A DNA stretch of 64,000 nucleotides from Membranipora membranacea. Its lineage: Eukaryota; Bryozoa; Gymnolaemata; Cheilostomatida; Membraniporidae. The stretch is taken from contig OU612066.1 of the NCBI GenBank assembly GCA_914767715.1, positions 37,052,283-37,116,282 of the forward strand, in the 5' to 3' direction. How positions within the stretch are numbered: position 1 is the first letter of the stretch; each line of letters begins with the position of its first letter. A program made the translations under genes and the position numbers. This document shows positions 12,381 to 22,242 of this stretch, piece by piece. Below the pieces are notes generated by a model. The model saw nothing but the letters and a program-made list of their open reading frames with translations, searched no databases and was not told the DNA's origin.

Positions 12381-12819
12381 GAGGCTAAAGAAGTCACTGG
12401 AGTAGCCAAAAGTAAAAGTCCTTGAAAACTTTATTCATTAAAATTAATTAAACTGATTAAAGATAGCGGCCTGCACCTCGATTAGCTCTGCTACTGTGCA
12501 CATGGCCCATTCGCTAATTTGATTGTGTTTTAATATCCGAACCCATAAATGCATTAAAAACAAATCCTAGCCAATGTAGACAATTATTTAGATAGTAATG
12601 CATTCAAGCCAGCTTGGGTCAAATTCGCATCATGAGCTTATTTTAATATGCTAATAATTTTAGGTTTACAATTTTGCTTAGTTTTATACTGATGCTTCCT
12701 TATCATAATATTATAAAATTGTGTGATGAACTGATTTTCAAAATCTTTTCTCTGGTTTCCAAGACAGGAACAAGCCAGTAACACACCAATCCCAATAATG
12801 TTTGTATCTCAATGAAGAA

Positions 12820-13105
12820 TTCCGCTACGATATGCTTGTTCAGGTATCCCGACTTTGATTCTAAGAAGACAAAACAGTCATGAAATCGGAAGCGAGTTTG
12901 CGCATATTCAATTCATTCATAGTATTTGTGTTCAACATGCAGAAATACAAAGACCATATTGACATCCAACAGCCCTTGAAGAATGGACTCAACAAATAAC
13001 ACTGATTATGTGGGTTTTGTCATTAACATGTTACAGGTGCAAGTTGCAAAAAGTCAAAGAGAAGTTCCTCCTCGTAAAATCGAGTCGCTCAATGACGTGT
13101 TGTAG
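12820..13105 (+). pseudogene. Broken coding remnant, family unknown
   Basis: One frame reads GSEFAHIQFIHSICVQHAEI then QRPY, a TGA, then HPTALEEWTQQITLI. A second frame then reads FVINMLQVQVAKSQREVPP and KIESLNDVL before TAG at 13103. The composition is protein-like but split by a stop and a frameshift, or by an unseen intron. A CAG acceptor-like site precedes GTGCAAGTT near 13036. I do not recognise the family. Confidence 0.3.
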
Positions 13106-13454
13106 TGCATCAAACATTTCCTTGATAATTGATATGTTGGTAAAGATATCTATCTTTCCATTTATTAATATCATAACAACTCAATGCTATTATTGTACAA
13201 AGGATTAACCATCATTTCAATTCCTATTAAAGCAATAAGTATGACTAATTAATACCTTTCAATTCAACTGGCTTGTAATATTTACGTGGGACAAAATTTC
13301 AACTAAATGTGTCAATCCACCTACTCCCTTTCCTGTCTGTGTTCCTATTAGTCATATCAAGCATTTTAAATGGTATTTCAAACTGCCAGTAAACTTCACT
13401 GAATTTAATTGGCTGTCGTTTAGTGGCAGTTTTTTTTTTTATTTGGTTGTTCAG

Positions 13455-13571
13455 GAATAGAGCACATGAGAAGATTCCCGGAAATGCTCTAAAAGATTTC
13501 ATCACCTTAATGTCATGGAGGAAACTGTCGGGGTATATAAATACAACAGTCTTGATGCATCGGCATTGCAG
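13455..13571 (+). other. Orphan exon-like open segment
   Basis: It sits between a TTGTTCAG acceptor-like site and a GCAG/GTAAAT donor-like site and is fully open (reads NRAHEKIPGNALKDFITLM then SWRKLSGYINTTVLMHRHC). No partner exon was found. It ends about 40 bp before the TATA box of the next gene. It could be the end of a relic or chance. Confidence 0.25.
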
Positions 13572-13613
13572 GTAAATAATCGTACTGTTAGAGATATTTT
13601 GTCGCATCAGTCT

Positions 13614-13620
13614 TATAAAG
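13614..13620 (+). promoter_or_regulatory. TATA box of secreted-protein gene
   Basis: TATAAAG lies 61 bp upstream of the ATG at 13681, leaving room for a start site about 30 bp downstream and a short leader. Confidence 0.5.
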
Positions 13621-13680
13621 CACAGGATCTTTTGCTTTTAGATACTTATTGTAGTTTCCCAGCGATTTCTCACTTCCGCA

Positions 13681-16086
13681 ATGGGTAAGAAAACTGAATG
13701 TACAATAAAGATTTGTTCTCAGTAGGGTACTATCCTCAATGCCTATAATATCCTAAGGTCTATTTAATATGACTGGTACAACGATGTAAAACAATCTATC
13801 AAATCATAAAAATTTATTCTAATTTCCGTTTGTGCGTACTAATTTTCTTTCTAATCAGGTTTCCAGACAAAGATTCTTTTGTTTATCGCCATGACTGCTG
13901 GATGTATCCTTGTTTGTCCTCACCATGTGTGTGCATCACCGACACCTGGAAAAGCCAGAGATAGTGGTCAGATGTAAGTATAAAATGTTAGTTTTTTCTT
14001 GCACAATCAAATCATAGTTGTCTCCTCACAAAGAATGTTTGATCTCTATACGAAATTATATATAACATGTCTGAGTTACAACTGTACATCCATGGAGCAG
14101 TAATCACATGGTTGTAGAATTTCTTATAAAAATTCTGTTTGATGATTTTTAAGGCACAGAGAGAACCTAACTTCTAACACAGATTTCACAACAGAGGACA
14201 CTATTGATAGATTGAGGAGGGGAGCGGACGAAGAAATGCAAGGATTTGGATCACGAAGCGATCTCACTTTATTGTTAGTAGAGATTGCACAGACGAGACT
14301 TAAAGTTCAGGATAGCATCCAAGCCTATGTAGGTGAAACTCTCAAAATTAAAACATTCAATATATCAAACTTTAACCCACATTTTAACCCAATACGCATG
14401 TCACATTCAAGGGGCTCTAAAAATATATGTTCCATTTTACGACCTGTTGCCTATATTTCAAATTTTTTCTAACAACATAAAACAAGGTTACGATTCAAGC
14501 CATGAGTTACGCACTAAGTTCATTAGTGTTTCCATCAATCTGGTATTTTAACACTTTAGATCGACTGGCTGGAATTAACACATCATAGATTTAATCAGGG
14601 TAACAGAGAAACAGCCTATACATGTGACAAAAGTATTACATTTACAGTAAGTCATTTTATAACTATCTCATGTTTTATAAATTATTCTCTCTGTTTGATG
14701 GTAGATGTATTAACTACTTCTTAGCCAGCATTGTACAGTTTTTTCTTGACAATACTCATCTATCTAATATCTTGAATTCGATGATTTTGAACTAATCGCT
14801 AAAATTATTTATTTGAAGTTTTCAAATATTATGGTGGAGTTGTTTAGTTCTGGCTCGGTGTCAGGGTCCTGTTGTTCATGGTTACATGCGGACACAAATC
14901 TCATATATTGATATCGCAGCTCTTATTTTCATTAATTATTGACCAATGGGTAATTTCTGCCGACACATCCAAGTATAGTAAAGTATTAAAGATTGTCAGT
15001 TCAATTCCCAAAGCCAGCAGTCATTCTTGATTTGGTTCTGGCGCGCCATTCATCCTAGCAAGGTCCATGCGGAACGGGACTAAAAATACTGGAGGTCCAC
15101 TGTGGGGTTACACATCCACATGCAGTAAAAAGATCCCCCTCTGCCTCTTCGATAAAAACAGTAGCCGGAATCCAGGCGGGCAAGAGTATGGGGCGTGGCT
15201 TGAGTACTACGGGTCCCAGTACCTGTACTCTAGAGGGGATAACTCTCTCCGCGATAAATACTTAGTCTTAAAGGTTGTCAGCGATTGTTCAAAAGTATGT
15301 CATCTAACCACAGATGATGAAAAATTTGGAATGGAAAGCAATGGCAACTCTTTTAGCTTAGCACAGACTCATTAAGGGAAAATATTGTAATATGTAGGTT
15401 TATAAATAAGAGGAGATAACTACTGGAACGATTTATTTCACAATGTTATCAGTATACAATTTTATATCATATTCAGAGTGATCAGCAAAGAATGAAGAGA
15501 AAGCTGTCACAGCTCTTTTGTCTGGTCAGCTGGAATAGTCGTATCCTCTTCTCCTCTCAGTCATGGACATCACAGTCTCACTCTAAACAAGCACTGCAGT
15601 CGTCACTCAACCAGCTGATATGTCAAGTGTCAACTACAGGCAGGTGCCCTGTACGATGTCAAACCATAGAGGTAGGTGTGATATGTTGTTACTAGTTTTT
15701 GAATGATAATGAAAAGAAAATGGATCATTGCTTCATGACCAAAGATGTCACCATCTGTTTAGTTTTGCGGTTCTTTTTATACTTTATACGGAATCCTAAT
15801 TTTATTTATAAGATCCCTTGTTATTCAGCTGTATAGATTAACCTGAAACCTTATCAAAGGGAGTCAGTTTGGTTTTACAATTTTTGTACTAATGCATTTC
15901 CTGCTGTATTCAATCGAAAAGTAAGAGAGGTGTTAACAAAAATCTGACGAGGCTTTTATGTTTTCTTTTTTTCAGACTGACCAAGAGGACAGCAGCTCAA
16001 TTATGACTGGCTACAATGATGTCTTATATCCTCTGGATAATTTACTATACTGCTTCAACAAAGAGATCATTACACTACTTGATTGA
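13681..16086 (+). CDS. Secreted protein of unknown family
   Basis: ATG at 13681 opens a 4-nt coding exon (13681-13684), followed by 13859-13973, 14154-14328, 14560-14646, about 15060-15294, 15477-15671 and 15976-16086 (TGA 16084-16086). The N-terminus MGFQTKILLFIAMTAGCILV is a good signal peptide. The mature part is about 280 aa with around ten cysteines, an RLRR site near residue 58 that could be cleaved by a furin-like protease, a YGAWLEYYGSQYLYSRGDNS stretch, and a helical C-terminus (MTGYNDVLYPLDNLLYCF). The last three exons join in phase; the junction 14646/15060 does not, so a donor, acceptor or small exon there is missed. I know no homologue. It could be a lineage-restricted secreted ligand or defence factor; that is only a guess. 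Confidence 0.65.
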
Positions 16087-16394
16087 GTCAACCACTCTAC
16101 TACGTACCCAACCAATCTTATGATTCCAACTATTACCTACAACATTTACATTTCACTCCTCTAATCATCGTTTGTTTCGCTGATTTTTCGTATTTTTTGT
16201 ATCAAGGATCTGCATGTTTATATCTATGATATAATATGATTTATTTTTCTATTGGGAGTTTTCTCTCTCTGCACAATGAACAGACAACTTCTTATGTGAT
16301 ATGCCAAACAATATGATGCGTTCCTTTTATTTTGATATATACAACAATTTTATTTAATTTATTTGAGTTTGAAACTTGAAATCATTTCATTCCC

Positions 16395-16400
16395 AATAAA
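16395..16400 (+). terminator. Polyadenylation signal of secreted-protein gene
   Basis: AATAAA 309 bp after the stop codon at 16086, the first clear signal. Confidence 0.5.
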
Positions 16401-17180
16401 AATCCTCTTACCTAGCTAAATTGAGAGCATCGGTTAATTAAACAACAGGACCATGCGTCATCAGTGTGCTCAAAACAGGCTCTTATTGAGCCAAACTGTA
16501 GCTTGTGTGAGAAAGCACTAGTCCAAAAATGAGTAGATAAATACTTTGAGTTTATCACATAAACTATCATAAGTTAGGCGATCAGTAAAATGTAATTCAA
16601 GGTAAAATACAGCATCGACAGGGTGAGGTGGGAGCAGCATGCATTATTAAAACACACTCTCATTTCAATACGTTTGAACTAGCAGGAAATTCATGAACCA
16701 AATAGTCTGTTGGGCTGTTGTTGGTTTGTACCATAGAATCCTGGCTAAAATCAAAATGTGTCCCTGATTAGCTGATCAGTACCTGTTTCAGTGTCTATTA
16801 GCTGTCTATTAGTATAGGAGGTTATTTATGCCTTCATCATTAGGGGCCAGACCAGTCTTCTTTTTGCCTATCAGTGAGAAGCAATCAATGGAAACCCTGG
16901 TTGCTCATCAATCGTTATGCATAGGCAAGGAAGGATTACACATTTTTGTAGACGAGTCACATCAACATGTCTGAGATATGCTTGTTCTAGTGTGTACAAG
17001 TGCCGGTGAAACTGATTAAATCCCATGGTCAGAAAATTCATCACAAGGATTTAGCGTTTTAGTTTAAAAAAAAAATGATTAAGGTATCAGTGAAACAATA
17101 ACTTGATTGATCGAATGCCATATTTTTCTTCCTGAGCATACAATACAATGAAACACATGGGTGTTCAAAGCAATGTTCTG
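16401..17180. other. Intergenic, nothing recognised
   Basis: AT-rich non-coding sequence with no repeats, RNA genes or open frames I could support. Confidence 0.4.
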
Positions 17181-17186
17181 TTTCAC

Positions 17187-17206
17187 CAAGGAGTTAAACT
17201 CCTTTG
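17187..17206. repeat. 20-bp palindromic insertion
   Basis: CAAGGAGTT faces AAACTCCTTTG with no loop. Flanks are GTTTCAC (17180-17186) and GTTCCAC (17207-17213), a 7-bp duplication with one mismatch. Confidence 0.55.
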
Positions 17207-17249
17207 GTTCCACATTGACAATAACTAGCTGAGGGCCACATTACTTTTC

Positions 17250-17490
17250 ATCAATCAACAATCAAGAACAATTATAATTATGGAAAGGTATACACCCAGA
17301 ACAATCAACCTTGCTAGCTCTCCCAGTGGGACTCGAACCCACAGCTTCTGCAGCACCAATCGCCTCTCAGTGAATGGGTTGATTGAACTCATTAGTATGC
17401 CTGCTATTTACTACTCAGAGTTGAGTTCTCCCATTCCACAGCACAGTCCATTCCACCATCGCCATTTTACGCGACACATCGGATGTGTTA
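17250..17490 (-). repeat. tRNA-derived SINE
   Basis: On the minus strand a strong B box, GGTTCGAGTCC, occurs inside GCTGTGGGTTCGAGTCCCAC. It is followed by the family body containing GGTTGATTGTTCTGGGTGTA. The A-box half is partly degraded. It is the best-preserved B box among the copies here. Confidence 0.65.
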
Positions 17491-17674
17491 GGTTTGTTGG
17501 CCTTACATGGCCTAATGGTGGGAACCCTTGTAGTGAGTTTAAGCCATATTCCCAGCTTTTCTGCATGTCTTTCCATGCTGAATACATGTAATACCTGTAA
17601 GCCAAAGAGATCCTACAAAGAGTTCTACCATGTTGTGTAGACAACAGATGGAAAGTTACAGGATATCATGGGTA

Positions 17675-20391
17675 GGGGAGACCGGGGTAATATGGGCATG
17701 TTTTTTTCAAACTGCAAATTTATACAGTATTTTTTCCCCCAGGATAACATAATTTGACACCAAGTATCAGCACAGATGTATAATCTTCATACTCCTTGGA
17801 ATTTACACTCGGTTTATTCTTTTTCGCGTGAGAGCTTGACTTGCGATTTAGGTGAGCGGCCCATTTTCCCCCGGATACCGGGGTAAAATGAGCCTAGGAA
17901 TTTACATGTTAAAAGCTGAAAAAAAAAAAAATGAAAGTTTGTATTTTCATACTTTATTGCTAGTAATTGAAATAACTAAATAATAAAACAGCTTTTATAA
18001 CGCAGACATTACGTACATAGGCATTATCTTAGGTTGTATGAGTTCAGTTTATAGGGGATGGTGATGCCGCCCCGCTGGCGCTTTGTGTTGGCATTGCTAA
18101 CTGGTGGAGGAAGAATCATGGCTAACTGTGCTCGATCAACACACTTGCAGTCTAGTATATCAGGTTTTGTGAATCTTCCATTCGAGTATCTATAAAAGTC
18201 CAGCTTTAATTCATCCTCGCTGACTTCTAAGAGTTCTCCGACATAGAAAACGGATGACTTCTTTTGTGGGAACTCAACGAGTGCAAACCTTCCTACTGTT
18301 ACATCATCATCAAGAACCAACTCTTCATCTGGGTCTTCACTATCCGTTGAGACTGGTGTATCACTAGAATCTTCACTATCATCAGTGTCAGCTGGTATGA
18401 GTTTGCGCTTGTGTGGAGGCTTTCTTTTGGTTATGATGATCCCTGAGGTGGAGGGTTGCTCGTTATCAATCTCGACTGTTGTTCCCGAGTCGGTGTTATC
18501 AGGTTTCTGAGGAGTGGCTGTTAGAATGGTAGTCGTAGTTCTCTTCCTTTTTGTAGCACTGAGTTTTCTAGGTGGAGCCTTAGGTAGCGATGGGAGTAGT
18601 GAGACAACAGTTTCCTGGGGAGCAGTTTCTGGGTCAGGGCGGTCTGTAACATGGCATGACATGAAGTCATGATCGTGAAATATCTCAGGGTTGATTGGGT
18701 AAATGCCGGTAGCTGCGAATCCACTAGTAATATTTGATGGTGTCATGGCTTTCATATATGCCTTTCCACTACACTCCGCTACATTGTACATTGAGAAAGT
18801 TTTTCCAGGGTTTGTCACCATCCATGCGTCAAGGAAAGTATTATAATACTTCTTGAAAGGCCCAAACACACTTACATCGAGGGGCTGCAGCCTATGGCTG
18901 CAATGGGGTGGGAATGTTAGCATGGTCAAGTTGTTCTGTTTAGCTAACTTGACAGCTTCAATGGATATGTGACTCGAATGGTTATCTACGATGAGTAGCT
19001 TAGGCTTCTGGTTGTTCCCAAAATGACTGATGAAGTGCTGTAGGACCTTCGGGAATAAGTCGTTATTCATCCAGCCACTGGGATTGGCTAAGCCCAAGGA
19101 ACCACTTGGAGCACCAATCAACATATTATCCTTGAAATGTACTCTTGGAAAGACATAGGCTGGTGGTAGGCTCTGTCCTGAGGCACTGATACATGAAACC
19201 ATGGTTATTGTCATCCCTCTTTCGGCACTCGTAATTTGACCTAGTTGTTTTACTCCTCTTTGAGCTAGAACCCTCTGGACTTTCTGAACAGTTGAGTTGG
19301 CCGTTTCGTCCAGATTGAATATGCAGTCAGGGGTAAACTCATATTTTCTCATAACAGTCTCAAGATTACTAAAGAACTCTTTCACCGTTGCTCTGTTAAA
19401 TGCTGATGCTCTACCAAGGCTTGTGGCCTCTGGTGACCTCAAACTCAAAGCATTGTTACGATTTCTAAATCCGAACAGCCAGTCTTCTCCTGCCATTTTC
19501 TCAGCATTCCATGTTTTAGGAATATTATCTTTATGTAGATTGACAGCATAGCTGTATGCTAACTCCCTAGTTTTGATCAAGTTCAGCCCATGGAATATTC
19601 TCGAACAGTCCAAAACATATTCACAGAGTTTCGCCTCTTCATCTTTTGTGAAGATAGCAGTTCTCCCCAGTTTAGATTTCTGGCGTCCTTCTCCTTCAGC
19701 ACAAAGAAGATATCTCTGTAGTGTGGCACGTGGGATCGAGTGTTTCTTTCCAGCCTCTCGCTGGCTCATCCCAGCCTTAACATCGTCTATGGCAGACTGC
19801 AGGTCTTCGGATGAAAACTTTGCCCTCTCAGTCGTCCTTGTGCGTTTTCTTGGCATGATTGCAACCTACAAAGCAAAATCACATTAATCAATACATTGTA
19901 GATGTACTAAGATTATGGAAACTAGTAGTTAGATATATCTAAAACTGTTATCCGATGTTTACTGATTAGCGGGGTAATATGGGCCGGTGGCCCATATTAC
20001 CCTGGTCTGGATGGCCCATTTAACCCCATGTGATGATTTGAGAGAAAAATAACAATTTATCAAATTGGTGAGGAGTTGTCATCTCATGCTTGTAAACACA
20101 GATTCCTCACATAGTGAGAAATCAATGCATTTAAGTTAGTTCCAACATCATAAAATGCACCAAAGTTATCCCTGGTCATAGGGGCATCAAGATATTTACT
20201 TTTGGATGAGTAAAATTTGTTTTACTTACTGTGCAGAAGGAAAATAGAGCAGAGCTTTCAAAGCCACATGTATTTTTCTGAAACATGAAGTACTAAAATA
20301 TTAGAAAAAGAAAAAATGGAAACAAACAATATTTTAGCCAATCAGCAGGTGGCCCATATTACCCTGTGGCCCATATTCCCCCAGTCTCCCC
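17675..20391. mobile_element. Tigger/pogo DNA transposon, apparently full length
   Basis: The element is 2.7 kb and flanked by TA on both sides (17673-17674, 20392-20393). Terminal inverted repeats are GGGGAGACCGGGGTAATATG and, on the other strand, GGGGAGACTGGGGGAATATG, continuing GGGC. The terminal motif recurs inside: about 17868-17890 (CCGGGGTAAAATGAGCC) and twice in opposite orientation at 19970-20035. This gives the subterminal repeats expected of transposase binding sites. It encodes one intact transposase on the minus strand. Confidence 0.93.
18024..19856 (-). CDS. Tigger/pogo-family transposase, intact
   Basis: A single uninterrupted frame of 610 codons. Residues about 10-50 form a psq/CENP-B type helix-turn-helix (SSEDLQSAIDDVKAG, SQREAGKKHSIPRATLQRYL). 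Residues about 62-135 form a second CENP-B-like DNA-binding part. The DDE_1 catalytic core shows D183 (IFNLDET), D291 (LLIVDNHSSH) and D327 (HRLQPLD), with 35 residues between the second and third aspartates. The tail has basic clusters (SATKRKRT, RKPPHKRK) and an acidic Ser/Asp stretch, followed by a small C-terminal region (VGRFALVEF...FYVGELLEV). The enzyme cuts and pastes the element between TA sites. All three catalytic aspartates are present, so it may be active or only recently silenced. Confidence 0.95.
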   Translation of the reverse strand: MPRKRTRTTERAKFSSEDLQSAIDDVKAGMSQREAGKKHSIPRATLQRYLLCAEGEGRQKSKLGRTAIFTKDEEAKLCEYVLDCSRIFHGLNLIKTRELAYSYAVNLHKDNIPKTWNAEKMAGEDWLFGFRNRNNALSLRSPEATSLGRASAFNRATVKEFFSNLETVMRKYEFTPDCIFNLDETANSTVQKVQRVLAQRGVKQLGQITSAERGMTITMVSCISASGQSLPPAYVFPRVHFKDNMLIGAPSGSLGLANPSGWMNNDLFPKVLQHFISHFGNNQKPKLLIVDNHSSHISIEAVKLAKQNNLTMLTFPPHCSHRLQPLDVSVFGPFKKYYNTFLDAWMVTNPGKTFSMYNVAECSGKAYMKAMTPSNITSGFAATGIYPINPEIFHDHDFMSCHVTDRPDPETAPQETVVSLLPSLPKAPPRKLSATKRKRTTTTILTATPQKPDNTDSGTTVEIDNEQPSTSGIIITKRKPPHKRKLIPADTDDSEDSSDTPVSTDSEDPDEELVLDDDVTVGRFALVEFPQKKSSVFYVGELLEVSEDELKLDFYRYSNGRFTKPDILDCKCVDRAQLAMILPPPVSNANTKRQRGGITIPYKLNSYNLR

Positions 20392-20679
20392 TACAATCGA
20401 CTTCCTCTGGGTATGAGGAATATCAGATCACTTTGTTACTTGAGGTTAAGGTTAATATTGATTGTACAACTCATTGTGTAATTTCTAATCACTAGCCAGT
20501 TAATTGAAAGAACATGAAGCCAAAAAAGCTTGCTACGTCCACTATCAAAACATATTGGTGTCAAGAAATAGACATAAAATTATATGCATAAAGTGCGGTG
20601 ATAGCTTTCTTACACATCTAATGTTGAAAATTTATAAGATGCAAACGGTAATGTGTGACTGTATAGAGGTGTGTCAGAG

Positions 20680-20720
20680 CAAGGAGTTAAAGACTTAAAG
20701 TTAAAGTCTTAAACTCCTTG
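20680..20720. repeat. 41-bp palindromic insertion
   Basis: CAAGGAGTTAAAGACTT pairs with AAGTCTTAAACTCCTTG around a short loop. Flanks GTCAGAG (20673-20679) and GTCTGAG (20721-20727) form a 7-bp duplication with one mismatch. Confidence 0.6.
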
Positions 20721-20885
20721 GTCTGAGAACCGTTATGAAAGTCCAGTGTTTGATGCGAGGGTCGAAATACTTCTTGTGTCTTCTCACACCCCCCTCAGCA
20801 ACATTGTCATCATTAATGCACAGATATATTGTCGAATTGAATAAATGTACAATGATATGAAATGTAACTTATTGTTAGTGTTAGT

Positions 20886-21011
20886 ACAGTGCAGTGCAGT
20901 GCAGTGCAGTGCAGTGCAGTGCAGTGCAGTGCAGTGCAGTGCAGTGCAGTGCAGTGCAGTGCAGTGCAGTGCAGTGCAGTGCAGTGCAGTGCAGTGCAGT
21001 GCAGTGCAGTG
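20886..21011. repeat. Pentanucleotide (GCAGT)n array
   Basis: About 25 near-perfect GCAGT units. An open frame through it (20845-21063) is a by-product of the repeat. Confidence 0.95.
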
Positions 21012-22242
21012 TAGAACTCATTGCCTACAGAGATGCTCCTTTTTGTCTCCTAAAATAATATAATTTTCATGAGTTGTTTTTCCATTCCGAAAAAGGGAAA
21101 TGACTTCTTAAACTAATTTATGTTATTTACCATTATTACCTACGACAGATTTCGAACTTTATACAACAGCTTCCCTCTCTCAGAGAATCACAAACTTTAT
21201 ATAACACTCCTGCCTGGCCTCGCCATTCTCCCTGGACTGACACAATATAATTACTGACGACATGACCAGTTAGGACCAAACAATAAATACTGACCTCCTG
21301 AGTTTCCCTAACTGCAAAAGCCAACCAACACAATAAAGTTATTGTTTTCTTTGAGTCTCAAAATAATTGGGTCTTTGTGGTCAACAAATCTGCAGCACAA
21401 GAGACGCAAAGCCACACATAACCTCAGATTTATTTGAATAAACCAAGTCAGGCTGTTCTTCTACAGGTGGACCTCTGAGATGATATTGCGTCTCTCATTT
21501 GCATTTATATTCAGATCTATTTAATGTCACTGTTTCTTTGTCCGGATCCAATATTTCTCTAATCAATATAATTTGAGTATCAAATACACTGTATTGTTTC
21601 TCAATTATTTATTTAATTGTTTCATTAGAACATAACATTGTAAAAATCTTTAATGACAAGATTGAGACAATTTAACTTGTTGGAAGCAATTCTGGACTGA
21701 GCAAAGTAAATGCTGTTAAAGGTACTCGGTTACTCAATGCTTTGTCTGCTGTCACAAAACTGCATCACATCATTGACCTCTTTTACGAAGCAGCAAGCAA
21801 CGTAAGTTTTGGTCCCTACCTCACTGAAGTCGGCCATTATACGGCTAACTCAAGCTTCAAAAGTGCCCCTCAGCTACGTAGCAATGCAAAAATATGAGAA
21901 TGAATAATAATAATCACAAATATATCATGAGAATAGTACAAGAAAATCTCAGTAAATGACTAAAATATCAGTAAAAGGAATATATTGGCATATTCTTTAA
22001 GTTGAGCAGAATTTCTGGGTCGACAGATTTAAAAGAGGCACTAACTTGAGTAGGCCTAGGAAATTAGCTTTAGGTCCAAAGTGAAGCACATTTTTAACTC
22101 ACGAGATCAATGAATTTGCAACAAGTAGTCAAGTGATAAACCCGACTCCTTTCTTGCTAACTTTATCAATCAAAGTTTTTGCTTAACCTCTATCTGTTTA
22201 ATATTGAAAAGGTAAAAATGGAGTAGCTGATTAAGCTTTTGT
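21012..22242. other. Intergenic / 3' region of the following minus-strand gene
   Basis: Nothing coding recognised. The stretch just below 22243 is expected to hold the 3' UTR of the BASP1-like gene. Confidence 0.35.

Noticed and set aside
14850-14950. Extra exon of the secreted-protein gene
   Set aside because: Open in phase 0 with a weak donor, but it does not repair the phase problem at 15060.
20845-21063. Open frame of repeated VQCSA residues
   Set aside because: Product of the GCAGT array.
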